DNA from: Pannonibacter sp. XCT-53
GTDB lineage: Bacteria > Pseudomonadota > Alphaproteobacteria > Rhizobiales > Stappiaceae
Assembly (NCBI RefSeq): GCF_009915765.1
Contig: NZ_JAABLQ010000001.1
Coordinates: 496,001-560,000, forward strand
Length of the DNA stretch: 64,000 nt
Direction: 5' to 3'
The notes below the pieces were generated by a model, which saw nothing but the letters and a program-made list of their open reading frames with translations, ran no database searches and had not been told where the DNA came from. The position numbers and the translations under genes were made by a program. Of this stretch, positions 47,325 to 57,065 are shown in pieces (within the stretch, counting starts at the first letter, position 1; every line of letters starts with the position of its first letter).

Positions 47325-48974
47325 ATGGAAACCCGCGCCAACTATGTGATCATCGGCGGCTTCGTTCTCGGCATTCTCTTTGCCGCGTTCCTCTTCATCT
47401 ACTGGCTTGCAGCCACGGCGGACAGCCGGTCGAGCGTCAACGTCAAGGTTGTGTTCCCGGGTCCCGTGACCGGTCTGCCGGTGGGCGGTCAGGTGCTGTT
47501 CAACGGCATCAAGGTCGGTGACGTGGGAGCGCTCGATTTCGACCCGAATGACCCGCGCATCGTCATCGCCACCATCCGCGTCACGCCGACCGCGCCGCTG
47601 CGCAAGGACGTGAAGGCGACGCTGGGCTTCCAGGGCCTGACCGGCGTCGCCTATGTCGACCTGACCGGCGGGACCACCGGCACCGACCTGCTGCTCAGCA
47701 ACAGCAACGGTCAGGAGCCGGTGATCTACGCGGACCGCTCCTTCTTCGACGACATCATCGACCATGGCCGGGAGGTGCTGCGCAAGGCCGACCGGACGCT
47801 GGCCTCCGTCGACACGATCATCCAGGAGAACAGGCCTGCCGTTGCCGCCACGGTGCGCAATGCCGAGGTGTTCTCGGCCGCGCTGGCGCAGAATGCCGAC
47901 GGCGTGAAGGAATTCATGAGCTCGATCGGCGAGGCGACGACGGCCTTCAAGTCGCTGGCGGGGCGCATGGAAGGGCTTGTCAGCGAGGGCGAGCGCATTC
48001 TCGCGGCCGTGCCGGCCGACAAGGTCGACGAGCTCGTCGGCAATGTCACGGCCTTCTCCCAGTCGCTGCGCGATGCCGGGCCGGAGATCGAGCGCATCGT
48101 GGCTGACGCAGAGTCTGCAACGGCCAACATCAACCAGTTCACCGAACGCCTGAACGGATCGCTGAGCCAGATCGAGGCCGTGGTCAACGCGGTCGATCCG
48201 CAGGCGGTGACGCGGGTCGTCGACGGGGCTGCGGCTCTCGGTGACGTGCTCGCCAGCCGCTCGCCCGACATTGACCGGGTCATTGCCTCGACGGCGGGGA
48301 CGATGGAAAACCTCGACCAGATCACCGACACGGTGCGGGCGCGGGAAGCCGACTTCCTCGCCTTCCTGACCGAGGGGCGTCAGCTCGTCGACGAACTGCT
48401 GAAGACGGTGCAGTCGGCCGGGGGCGTCGTGGCGGCGGTTGATCCGGCCCGCGTCGGCAACATCCTGGCGAATGTGGACAGGGTCATCACCGACGTCTCG
48501 GCCCAGGGCGAGGCGATCACCGCAACCGTCAGCTCGGCGCGGGCCGCGGCAGCCAACATCGAGACCTTCACCCGCGATCTCAACGCCCGTCGCGGCGATG
48601 TCGACCAGATCATCACCGATGCCCGCACCGTCTCCGGCAACCTGACGACCGCCTCCGACAAGCTCAATGGCCTGATGGACAACGTGAACTCGATGGTTGA
48701 GGGCAATGGCGAGGGGCTGATCGTCGAGGCGACCAAGGCAGCGGCCGCGATCCGCAAGATTGCCGAGACCTTCGAGAGCCGGGCCGGCGGCATTGCCGAT
48801 GGCCTGAGCAAGTTCGCACAGCAGGGCTCGACGGATTTCGCGGCCACGCTGGACCAGATCAACCGGACCTTTGCCGCGATCCAGCGCGCAGTCGACAACT
48901 TCGACCGGGCGCCCAACCGTGTCATCTTCGGGGGTGACGAGGTGCCGCGGTTCAACGGGGCGCAGCGGCGCTAG
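47325..48974 (+). CDS. mlaD: MCE-family substrate-binding protein (MlaD type)
   Basis: A 549-residue MCE protein. One N-terminal membrane anchor (residues ~7-30, YVIIGGFVLGILFAAFLFIYWL in part), an MCE domain (~40-120: VFPGPVTGLPVGGQVLFNGIKVG in part, FQGLTGVAYVDLTGG), then a ~400-residue helical tail with repeated Asp/Ile/Thr patterns suggestive of a coiled-coil tube. E. coli MlaD is only about 180 residues, so this long form is closer to PqiB-like or rhizobial MCE proteins. It should bridge the periplasm. Third gene of the operon. Confidence 0.93.
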   Translation: METRANYVIIGGFVLGILFAAFLFIYWLAATADSRSSVNVKVVFPGPVTGLPVGGQVLFNGIKVGDVGALDFDPNDPRIVIATIRVTPTAPLRKDVKATLGFQGLTGVAYVDLTGGTTGTDLLLSNSNGQEPVIYADRSFFDDIIDHGREVLRKADRTLASVDTIIQENRPAVAATVRNAEVFSAALAQNADGVKEFMSSIGEATTAFKSLAGRMEGLVSEGERILAAVPADKVDELVGNVTAFSQSLRDAGPEIERIVADAESATANINQFTERLNGSLSQIEAVVNAVDPQAVTRVVDGAAALGDVLASRSPDIDRVIASTAGTMENLDQITDTVRAREADFLAFLTEGRQLVDELLKTVQSAGGVVAAVDPARVGNILANVDRVITDVSAQGEAITATVSSARAAAANIETFTRDLNARRGDVDQIITDARTVSGNLTTASDKLNGLMDNVNSMVEGNGEGLIVEATKAAAAIRKIAETFESRAGGIADGLSKFAQQGSTDFAATLDQINRTFAAIQRAVDNFDRAPNRVIFGGDEVPRFNGAQRR

Positions 48975-48996
48975 GGCGCCTGGACAGGATGAAGCC

Positions 48997-49638
48997 ATGA
49001 TCGGACGTGACACGAGGCAGCAGGATGGCGGCACGCGCCCCGGGGGCGGGCGGCTGTCGTTGCGCATGAGGGCGCTGGGGCTTGCCTGCGGCTGCCTCAT
49101 GCTGGCCGCCTGTGCCTCCACCGCGCCCAGTGCGCTCTATGGCCTGCGGGCGGCATCCGGCTTCGATGCGGGGCCGAAGCGTCCGGTTCAGGTCCTGGTG
49201 GCCACGCCCCGGGCGCTCAGCGCGCTCGACACCTCCAACATTGCCGTGGTGGACAAGGGGCTGGCCTACAGCTACTTCCCGCAGGCTGCCTGGACGGACC
49301 AGCTGTCCAACGTGGTGCAGGCCGGGCTTGTCCAGACGCTCGAGAACACCAACCGGCTCAAGGGGGTCGGTCTTGCCGGCGAGGGGTTGCTGATCGACTT
49401 CCAGCTGCAGACCGAACTGCGCTCCTTCCAGCTCGACGTTCAGGGCGGCAACCGGGCGGTCGTCGAGATCGCCGCCAAGCTTGTGAATGATCGCAATGGA
49501 CGGGCAGTCGACAGCCGGATCTTCACGGCAACGGTTCCTGCCGGCGGCGCGTCGGTGGAACAGGCCGTGTCGGCGCTCAACCAGGCGGCCGATCAGGTGT
49601 TCCGCGAGATGGCGGTCTGGGTGCTCTCCAAGGTCTGA
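48997..49638 (+). CDS. ABC transport auxiliary lipoprotein (PqiC/MlaD partner type)
   Basis: A 213-residue lipoprotein. Signal region LGLACGCLMLAACAS with lipobox LAAC, then YGLRAASGFDAGPKRPVQVLVATPRALSALD (in part), VDKGLAYSYFPQAAWTDQL and TLENTNRLKGVGLAGEG, the pattern of the ABC-type auxiliary lipoprotein family (YmbA/PqiC-like) anchored in the outer membrane. ATG at 48997 or 49066; the latter gives a more ordinary signal length. Fourth and last gene of the lipid-transport operon, before the bidirectional terminator. Confidence 0.88.
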   Translation: MIGRDTRQQDGGTRPGGGRLSLRMRALGLACGCLMLAACASTAPSALYGLRAASGFDAGPKRPVQVLVATPRALSALDTSNIAVVDKGLAYSYFPQAAWTDQLSNVVQAGLVQTLENTNRLKGVGLAGEGLLIDFQLQTELRSFQLDVQGGNRAVVEIAAKLVNDRNGRAVDSRIFTATVPAGGASVEQAVSALNQAADQVFREMAVWVLSKV

Positions 49639-49828
49639 GGCCGGTCCCGTCGCGCTGCTGCCGCCGCGCGGCGCTCCCACGAAAGGTCATGCGCCCGGTC
49701 CGTGCCCGTCACGGCCGGGCGTTTTGCCTTGCAGCCATTGGAGGCGTCCGGCCGGCCCGGTGACCTCTGCGCTGGCGCCAGGGACGGGCAGGGGAGCGCC
49801 CGGCGCGCGCGCTGGCATGAGACAGAAA

Positions 49829-49861
49829 AAGGGCCCGCCAGAGAGGATCTGGCGGGCCCTT
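49829..49861. terminator. Bidirectional intrinsic terminator
   Basis: A perfect stem GGGCCCGCCAGA/TCTGGCGGGCCC (49831-49842 / 49848-49859). Plus-strand T-rich tail TTCTTT; on the minus strand the stem is followed by TTTTTC. It separates the lipid-transport operon from the convergent giant gene. Confidence 0.88.
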
Positions 49862-49890
49862 CTTTGTGTTCAGCGCGTGCCGAACCGGTC

Positions 49891-52800
49891 TCAGTCGAGG
49901 CGGCCGCTGGCGTGGGCCAGCATCGTGTAGACCTTGCCGGTGTCGGAGGTCAGATAGGTCTGACCCAGCATGTTGTCGCGGTCATTGCGCGAGACCTGGG
50001 CGAGCAGAGCCTCGAAATCGGCGATGTAGCGGTCCACGGCGGTCCGGAACTCCGGATCGCGACCGTACTTCTGCCGGATCTCGTCGAAGGTCTGCTGGCC
50101 CTGGAGCGTGTAGAGCCGGCGCGTGAAGACATGGCGTTCGCCACGCTTGTAGCGGTCCCACAGGTCCACGAAGGTCTCGTGGTCGATGGCCCGGGCGATG
50201 TCCATGGACAGCGAGTTCAGGCTTTCGACCATGTGCAGCGGCGAGCGCGGCGTCTTGGGCTGCGCGGTCTCCTCGTCGCGCGAGGCGCGGCGCAGGAGGT
50301 CGCTCACCCAGCCCTTGCTGCCGCTCTCGGCCGGGGCTGCAGGCGCCTCGACCGGGGCCGGACGGCGCGGGGCCTCGGCGCGCGGGGCCGGACGCTCGAT
50401 CTCGGTCCGGGCCGGGGCGGCCGGGCGCGGGGCCGGCTGGCTCTGGAACGAGGCCGCCGGGGCCGGGGCGCTGGCCGAGGCGACCAGACGGTCCTGCTGC
50501 GGACGGGAGATGTCGAGCGTGTTGGACTGACGTGCGACGATCTCGGACAGCTCGGTCAGGGCCCGGATCTGCTCGTTGACGACCTTGCGCAGCGCGGCCG
50601 TGGACTCCTCGGCCTCCTCCGGCAGGTTCATCACGCCCTGCTTCAGTTCCTTGCGCGTGGTCTCCAGCTCGCGATGCACCTCGCGGGCCACGTCGCGCAT
50701 GCGCGTTGCGGCTTCGCCGAAGCGTTCGGAGGCTTCCGCGACGGTCCGCGTCATCTCCTTCATGATCTCGTCCTGGACGTTGCGGATGGCATCGCGGGCG
50801 CGCTGGCCTTCCATGCCGGCCGTCAGTCGCATGGACTCGAACTGTTCCGCCACCTGGCGCGACGCCGCTTCGGCTGCAGCCGCCAGCATTGCGGCCGCTT
50901 CACGGGCCTTGTCGTCGGCCGTTTCCAGCGTCTCGGACAGGGTGTTGGTGAAGGTCCGCATCAGCGTGTCGACGGTCTCCGTCTTGGCGAGCAGCGTGTC
51001 GGCCACGGCCTCGATCGCCGTCTTGCGCTCGCCGACCCGGTTCTCGACGAGACGGTTGGTCTCTTCCAGATGGCGGGCGGCGGCGATCAGGCTCTGGCTC
51101 TGCTGGTCGAAGCGCGAGGCCAGCGCCTGGATGTCGGCGAGAACGGTGCTCGTGACATCGCGCAGCGCGCCGACCTGGCCGTCGATGAGGCCGGTCGAGG
51201 CGCTCGTCTCGGCAACCGCGCGGTCGACGGCATTGCGGAACTCGTTCGCCCGGCGGGCCAGGTTCATCTCGACGTCGGCCAGGTTGGCGCCGGCGTGCGA
51301 CATGACGTCCTGCAGGGTGGCATTGGACTGGTCCAGCCGGTCGAGGATCGCGGACACGTCCGCCTCGAGCTGGCCCTTGGTCTTCTCCAGCAGCGCGACG
51401 GCGCGGGTCGAGCGCTCGTCGATGCCCGAGATGATCCGGTCGCCGGCATCCACCAGCGAGCGGGTCGCTTCGAGGCCATGATGCGCGAAGCTGTCGGAGA
51501 CATCGCGGCCCTTGACGACGACGGCGTCGAGGATGGCGCGATGGATTTCGCCGATCCGGGTGGTGAGCTCGCCGGCGCGGGCCTCGATGGCGGCGACGAG
51601 GTCGTTGCCGTCGGTGCCGACCAGGCGGGCAAACTCGCCGCTGCGCTCACCGAAGGCCGCGTTGAGTTCTGCGGCCTTGTCGAGCATTTCCTTGGCCACT
51701 GCGGTGCCGCGCTGCGTCAGCAGGTCTGCGGCCTGCTGCACGGTGCTGCTGACACGGCTGCGCACCGCGTCGGCCTCGCCGGACATCAGGTTGCGCATTT
51801 CCTCGACCGTGCGGGTGAGGGTGACGCGCGCATGTTCGCTTTCGGCGGTCAGGTTGCCGGAGATCTCGGCGATGGTGCGCGACAGGTCCGCACGGACCTT
51901 TTCGCTTTCGCCGGTGAGCGATCCGGAGAAGTCGGCCAGCGTGCCCACGTAGAGGGTGCGGGCCTTCTCGCTTTCCGCGGCCATCGAGCGGGCCGCCTCG
52001 GCGACCGCCGTCAGCACCAGATCGCGCACGCGGTTGCCCTCGCCGGACAGCAGGCCGGTGGCCTCCGCCATGGCGCTGGCGACCGTCTGCGCAGCGCGCT
52101 GGCTTTCGCCGGACAGCTGGCCGGTGGCCTCGGCCATGGCGCTGGTGACCGTCTGTGCTGCGCGCTGGCTCTCGCCGGACAGCATGCCGGTTGCTTCCGC
52201 CATGGCGCTGGTGACCGTTTCGGCCGCCTTCTGGCTTTCGCCGACGAGCACGCCGCGTGCCTCGCCCACGGCTCCGAGCACCAGCTGGCGCAGGCGTTCG
52301 CCCTCACCGCTGAGCTTGCCGGTGACGTCGCTGAAGGTGACGTTGACGGTGTCCACGGTGCGCTCGCGTTCCTCGGCAAGCGAGGCGGCGGCGCGGGTGA
52401 CCACGTCGAGAACCATGTCCCGCACGCGGCCGCTTTCGTCGGCCAGGACGGAGCTGGCCTCGGACATGGCGCTGGTCAGCGTGTCGCGCGCCTTCTCGGT
52501 CTCGCTCGACAGGGTACCGGAAATCGAGGTCAGGCGCTCGTTCAGAACCGCTTCCAGCTGGCTGGCGCGGGTGTCGAGGGTTTCGGCCACTTCAAAGACT
52601 TTGGCCCCGAGCGAAACATTGATCTCGGCGATGCGCTCCGACAGGGACTCGGTCAGTTCCGCGCTCTGGCGGGCCAGCACGCTGCCGGCCTCGTCGAGGC
52701 GGCTGTCGAGTGCCTGCGTCATCTCGGCCTGGCCGTCGACGAAGGCCTTCGCGATCTCGCGGGTGCGGGCAATCAGCGTCTCGCTGATCTGGCGCGCGCG

Positions 52801-55344
52801 GCTGTCGAGCGTCTGGTCGATGCGCTCGGTGCCCGAGATCATGTTCTGCGTCAGATGCTCGGCCTTTTCCGAGATCGTCAGCGCGGCCGTGTCGACCTTC
52901 TCGGCGATGAGCTGGCCGACGGTCTCGGCCTTCTCCACCAGCTGTTCACCGGCGGATTCCACGCGCCGCGACAGCTCGTAGGTGATCGCGTCGGAGCGGT
53001 CGGCCAGAACCTCGGCAATGGTGCGCGACTTCTGCTCCAGCGTCTCGCTGAGCGCTTCGGTGCGGGTGCCGATTGCTTCGGCAAGCAGGCTGGTGCGCGA
53101 TTCCAGCGCAGCCTCGAAGGAGGCGGTGCGCTGTTCCAGGGTCAGGTCGAGGCTGTTGATCCGGCTGTCGAGCGATGCATCCAGGCCGCTGACGCGGGTG
53201 TCGAAGGTCGCATCGAGCGTTTCCAGACGGCTGTCGAGGGTCTGGGCGAGGATCTGGGCACGGCTGTCGAAGGACTGGACCAGCTGCGAGCCGCGGTTGG
53301 CAACGATCTGCTCCAGCTCGGTGAGCCGTTCCGAGAGGCCTTCCTGCAGTGCCTGGCCGCGCTCGTCGAGCGTGGCGGCGATGCGGTCGCCGACCGAGCC
53401 GATGTCGGTGGACACGCGCTCGCCACGGGTGCCGATCAGACGGGCCAGTTCGGTGCCGGTTTCGGCCAGCTTCTGGGCAAGCTCGGTCGTGCGCTGACCC
53501 AGGCTTGCCGAGATCTCCGAGGAGGCGGTGGCCAGGGTTTCGCGGAAGTCGATGGTCTGGCTTTCGATCAGCAGGGCCATTTCGGTGCCGCGGGCGCCGA
53601 GACGCTTGTCCAGCTCCTCGCCATGCACGGTGATGGCGGTCTCGATCCGGTCGCTGATCGTGCCGAGGCGCTCGGCGAGCGAGCCGCCATGCACGGTGAT
53701 GGTCTGCGTCAGGCTGGAGGAGGTCTCGTCCAGCTTGGCGGCGATCTCGCCGCCGCGCAGGGACAGGTCGACCACGATGGATTCGCCGGTGCCGCGCAGG
53801 ATTTCGGCCACTTCGGCGCTGCGCTCGGACAGGGTCTCGACGATCTCGGCGCCCTTCACCGAGATGGTGTCGGTGACCTGCTGGCCGCGCTGGGAAATGC
53901 TTTCCACGACGCGTTCGCCGGTTTCGTTCAGCGAGTTGTCGAGATGGGTGACGCGGGTGTCGACGGTGGTGATCAGCTCGCTGGTGCGGGCGGTGATCGT
54001 GTCGATCAGGCGGCCGCTCGTGAGGGCGAGCGTCGCGTTCAGCTCGTCGCCGCGCAGGGCGATCGTGTCGCCGACCGAGGCGCCGGTGCGCTCGAGCGCA
54101 TCGGTGAAGGCCTGGGTGCGCTCGGTCAGCGTTGCGTTGATCTCGCCGCCGCGGACGGTCAGCGTCTCGACGAATTCCTTCGCCGTGCTGGCGAACCGGT
54201 CGTTGACGTCCTGGCCGCGCAGGCTCAGCGTCTCCCACAGGTCATTGCCGGTGCGCGACAGGTTGTCGACCATTTCGCTGCCGGTGGTCGTCAGGCGAGC
54301 GACATAGTCGCCGGCGCGTTCGGTGAGCGCCTCGACCAGCTCGGAGCCGGAGGCGGTGAGGGACGAGTTGAGCGCTTCGATGCGGCTGTCGACCGAGCCC
54401 GTGAGGTCGTTGATCCGGTCTTCGACGGCCGCCACGAGGCGCGAGGTGGCTGTGTCGACGGTCTTCGAGATCTCGTCCGAGGTGGCGGCAAGCTGGCCGG
54501 AGAAGTTCTCGTGCGCGCCGGAAATCGTCTCGCGGACGCGTTCGGCGTTGGCGATGATTGCCTCGCGCTGCGACACCAGCTCGTCGATCAGGGCGCGGAT
54601 CTTCAGCTCGTTGTCATTGTAGGAGCGTTCCAGCGACGAGACCTCGTTGTGCACCAGCACCTCGAGTTCGCTGGCGCGGGCGATGGCGCGCTCGATGCCG
54701 TCGCCCATGGCTGCGACCTCGCGGCGGATCGCCTGGCCGACGGTGAGGACGGACTCCTTGGCCATGTCTTCCGGCTCGGCCAGACGCAGGGCCACTTCGG
54801 TCATGCCGCGGGCCACGATGCGCATTTCCTGCGCGCGCCAGATCATCATGGCCATGACGAAGAAGAAGAGGATCGGCACCACGATGCCGACGCCGGCGAG
54901 GACGAGGCCGGGCGAGGCCATCAGTCCGCCGGTGCTGCCGAGGGTGGCGATCTCCGCACTGAACCCGCTCATCAGCAGGACGCCGCCGATCGCGCCCCAG
55001 ACGACGCTGAGGGCAAGCGCGACCCAGAAGGGCATGTTCGACGGACGGGCCTGGAGGGCGTAGATCAGGTTGCCGATGCTGCGGCGGTCGTCGTTGGCGG
55101 CAGGCGGGCGTCCGCCCCGGCCACGTCCGCGACGTCCGTCAGCCGGTCCGGCGTCGTTGGCCGGGCTGCGCTCCGTTGCCCCGGTGCCCGGCTTTTCCGC
55201 CAGTGCTTCGCCAAGGGCGGCGCGCACTGCATCGTCGCCGGGAGCCGCCGCCTTGTCGGGGCCGCCGAAGTCGAGCTTCAGCGCCTCTTCGACCGCCGAC
55301 AGGGCCGCTTCCGCAGGATCTTTCACCTTCGGGGGATTTGCCAT
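49891..55344 (-). CDS. Giant membrane-anchored coiled-coil protein, Growth Pole Ring (GPR/RgsE)-like
   Basis: An 1817-residue protein. Residues ~1-75 are disordered (GRRGRGRGGR); two hydrophobic helices lie at about 85-150 (PFWVALALSVVWGAIGGVLL and GLVLAGVGIVVPILFFFVMA); a very long apolipoprotein-like helical array spans ~165-1600; then a Pro/Ala-rich linker; and a conserved-looking globular end (~1670-1817: SLSMDIARAIDHETFVDLWDRYKRGERH in part, LQGQQTFDEIRQKYGRDPEF). Near-exact 22-residue repeats (ESQRAAQTVTSAMAEATGMLSG type) are coded at about 51780-52330. This layout matches GPR of Agrobacterium and RgsE of Sinorhizobium, ring-forming organisers of polar growth. Start at 55344 with GAGG upstream; 55371 possible. 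Confidence 0.82.
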   Translation of the reverse strand: MANPPKVKDPAEAALSAVEEALKLDFGGPDKAAAPGDDAVRAALGEALAEKPGTGATERSPANDAGPADGRRGRGRGGRPPAANDDRRSIGNLIYALQARPSNMPFWVALALSVVWGAIGGVLLMSGFSAEIATLGSTGGLMASPGLVLAGVGIVVPILFFFVMAMMIWRAQEMRIVARGMTEVALRLAEPEDMAKESVLTVGQAIRREVAAMGDGIERAIARASELEVLVHNEVSSLERSYNDNELKIRALIDELVSQREAIIANAERVRETISGAHENFSGQLAATSDEISKTVDTATSRLVAAVEDRINDLTGSVDSRIEALNSSLTASGSELVEALTERAGDYVARLTTTGSEMVDNLSRTGNDLWETLSLRGQDVNDRFASTAKEFVETLTVRGGEINATLTERTQAFTDALERTGASVGDTIALRGDELNATLALTSGRLIDTITARTSELITTVDTRVTHLDNSLNETGERVVESISQRGQQVTDTISVKGAEIVETLSERSAEVAEILRGTGESIVVDLSLRGGEIAAKLDETSSSLTQTITVHGGSLAERLGTISDRIETAITVHGEELDKRLGARGTEMALLIESQTIDFRETLATASSEISASLGQRTTELAQKLAETGTELARLIGTRGERVSTDIGSVGDRIAATLDERGQALQEGLSERLTELEQIVANRGSQLVQSFDSRAQILAQTLDSRLETLDATFDTRVSGLDASLDSRINSLDLTLEQRTASFEAALESRTSLLAEAIGTRTEALSETLEQKSRTIAEVLADRSDAITYELSRRVESAGEQLVEKAETVGQLIAEKVDTAALTISEKAEHLTQNMISGTERIDQTLDSRARQISETLIARTREIAKAFVDGQAEMTQALDSRLDEAGSVLARQSAELTESLSERIAEINVSLGAKVFEVAETLDTRASQLEAVLNERLTSISGTLSSETEKARDTLTSAMSEASSVLADESGRVRDMVLDVVTRAAASLAEERERTVDTVNVTFSDVTGKLSGEGERLRQLVLGAVGEARGVLVGESQKAAETVTSAMAEATGMLSGESQRAAQTVTSAMAEATGQLSGESQRAAQTVASAMAEATGLLSGEGNRVRDLVLTAVAEAARSMAAESEKARTLYVGTLADFSGSLTGESEKVRADLSRTIAEISGNLTAESEHARVTLTRTVEEMRNLMSGEADAVRSRVSSTVQQAADLLTQRGTAVAKEMLDKAAELNAAFGERSGEFARLVGTDGNDLVAAIEARAGELTTRIGEIHRAILDAVVVKGRDVSDSFAHHGLEATRSLVDAGDRIISGIDERSTRAVALLEKTKGQLEADVSAILDRLDQSNATLQDVMSHAGANLADVEMNLARRANEFRNAVDRAVAETSASTGLIDGQVGALRDVTSTVLADIQALASRFDQQSQSLIAAARHLEETNRLVENRVGERKTAIEAVADTLLAKTETVDTLMRTFTNTLSETLETADDKAREAAAMLAAAAEAASRQVAEQFESMRLTAGMEGQRARDAIRNVQDEIMKEMTRTVAEASERFGEAATRMRDVAREVHRELETTRKELKQGVMNLPEEAEESTAALRKVVNEQIRALTELSEIVARQSNTLDISRPQQDRLVASASAPAPAASFQSQPAPRPAAPARTEIERPAPRAEAPRRPAPVEAPAAPAESGSKGWVSDLLRRASRDEETAQPKTPRSPLHMVESLNSLSMDIARAIDHETFVDLWDRYKRGERHVFTRRLYTLQGQQTFDEIRQKYGRDPEFRTAVDRYIADFEALLAQVSRNDRDNMLGQTYLTSDTGKVYTMLAHASGRLD
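51780..52330 (-). repeat. Near-identical 66-base (22-residue) repeats in the giant gene
   Basis: Successive units read ESxxxAxxVxSAMAEATGxLSG; at least three are almost identical and at least four more are diverged. The 22-residue period is that of apolipoprotein-type amphipathic helices. Boundaries are approximate. Confidence 0.75.
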
Positions 55345-56166
55345 CTTGGATCGCCTCACATCCGTACTCATTACATATCGGAGGCCGAAGCCGCCGAACG
55401 CGGTCCCCGTGGCTGACGACCGGACCTGGTCCTGTCGGTGTCACGTGGGCTGTGGCCTGGAACGGGGTGCCGCCTGCCTGTCCCGCCGCATCGCCGGACA
55501 TGCTTTTCCCCACCCTGCCGCATTACTCAATCTAATGGCACAAACCGTGTTAAGGAACAAGAAACGCCGTTATGCATCAGGCTTCTCAGGGGCTGGAGCG
55601 GCGCTGGAACGGCGCGTAAAGTCGTCCAGTCTCGGGGTCTTGTGCCTGCGCCGGAGGGGCGGCCGATCGTTTGCCGCCTGAGCACTGAGCACCTGCGGCG
55701 AGGCCTGTCCGCGTCGCGCTGACACCGCTCGACACTCGTGTTTTTTGACGATCCCGGATCCCGTTCCCTGGCCGGTCCCCTTGGCGCCGGGTCCGGCCGC
55801 GATCCGGCATGGTCTTGGTTTTCCAATCCATTTCGTCCCGGCGACCGCCGCGCCGGTCAGTGGTGCACCGCTGGCGCCGGGCCGGCGCGGCGGCTCTTCC
55901 GGCGGCGCAGGGCGCGCGTCCGGCGTCCGGAGGGCCGTCCGCCGGCCCCGGTCCTGACGCAGTGCAGCAGCCTCTCCGCCCGCTCTCCACACCGTCGTTA
56001 ACCAATGATTCACTTTGTTGGGGAGAGTTGCGCCGCTGCACCGTCAGTGCCCGCGCTCTTAACCTCGCATTTCCGGAACCGCGCGCAAATCTTTCAAAAC
56101 ATTCCGCTTGCTTGGCATGGGGTTGCGCCTGTTCCGGCGTGCCGCACGGTCGTGGGAGAGAATCAG
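55345..56166. other. Long intergenic region upstream of the giant gene and the Hpt gene
   Basis: 822 bases without a convincing gene. Open frames here are Arg/Pro/Ala-rich and lack ribosome sites or family motifs. Less GC-rich patches at 55525-55575 and about 55995-56110 probably carry the divergent promoters. No RNA family recognised. Confidence 0.5.
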
Positions 56167-56538
56167 ATGGCGCTTGCAGCCGATGAGGAGGCGGCCTTTG
56201 ACCGGGACCGCTATGGCCCGACCCCGCCGGTGCGCCGGGCCCAGCTTGCGGAAGCGACCTTCGGCAACCGCGATCTCGAGCAGGAGGTGCTGCGGCTGTT
56301 CCTCACCCAGTCGCAAACGCTCGTCTGCCGCCTTGGTGACGTCGAGGCCGCGCCGGAGCGCGCCGACCTCGTCCATACGCTCAAGGGCTCGGCCCGGGCC
56401 ATCGGGGCCGACCGGCTGGCGGGCGTCTGCGAGACGGTCGAGGCGGAGCTGCGCGCCGGCGAGGCGCCGGCCATGCTGACGCTGGTCAGCCTCGTCGAGG
56501 AGGCACAGGACTACATCCGCCGCGTCCTGCTTGCCTGA
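56167..56538 (+). CDS. Hpt-domain histidine phosphotransfer protein
   Basis: A 123-residue single Hpt domain. The phosphorylatable His lies in HTLKGSARAIGADRLAGVC, the standard Hpt helix. Flanking helices: QEVLRLFLTQSQTLVCRL before and LVSLVEEAQDYIRRVLLA after. It relays phosphate between hybrid kinases and response regulators; partners are not encoded nearby. The ATG at 56167 follows GTGGGAGAG; longer in-frame starts are Arg/Pro-rich intergenic sequence. Confidence 0.9.
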   Translation: MALAADEEAAFDRDRYGPTPPVRRAQLAEATFGNRDLEQEVLRLFLTQSQTLVCRLGDVEAAPERADLVHTLKGSARAIGADRLAGVCETVEAELRAGEAPAMLTLVSLVEEAQDYIRRVLLA

Positions 56539-57000
<462 letters not shown>

Positions 57001-57018
57001 GCCTTCCCAAAGAAGCAG

Positions 57019-57050
57019 AAAACGCCCGCGCTGGGAGACGCGGGCGTTTT
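57019..57050. terminator. Bidirectional terminator after the ferredoxin gene
   Basis: A perfect 12-bp stem AAAACGCCCGCG/CGCGGGCGTTTT with an 8-base loop, ending in TTTT on either strand, between the ferredoxin and the convergent MFS gene. Confidence 0.9.
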
Positions 57051-57065
57051 CGTGTGTCCTGACCC

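Noticed and set aside
49702..55416. 1904-residue open frame on the plus strand opposite the giant coiled-coil gene
   Set aside because: It is a mirror of the GC-rich repeated gene; composition is Gly/Arg/Asp-rich without motifs, and the minus-strand product has membrane helices, repeats and a conserved end.
55570..56013. 147-residue minus-strand gene in the long intergenic region
   Set aside because: GTG start without a ribosome site, Arg/Pro/Ala-rich composition, no recognisable motif.
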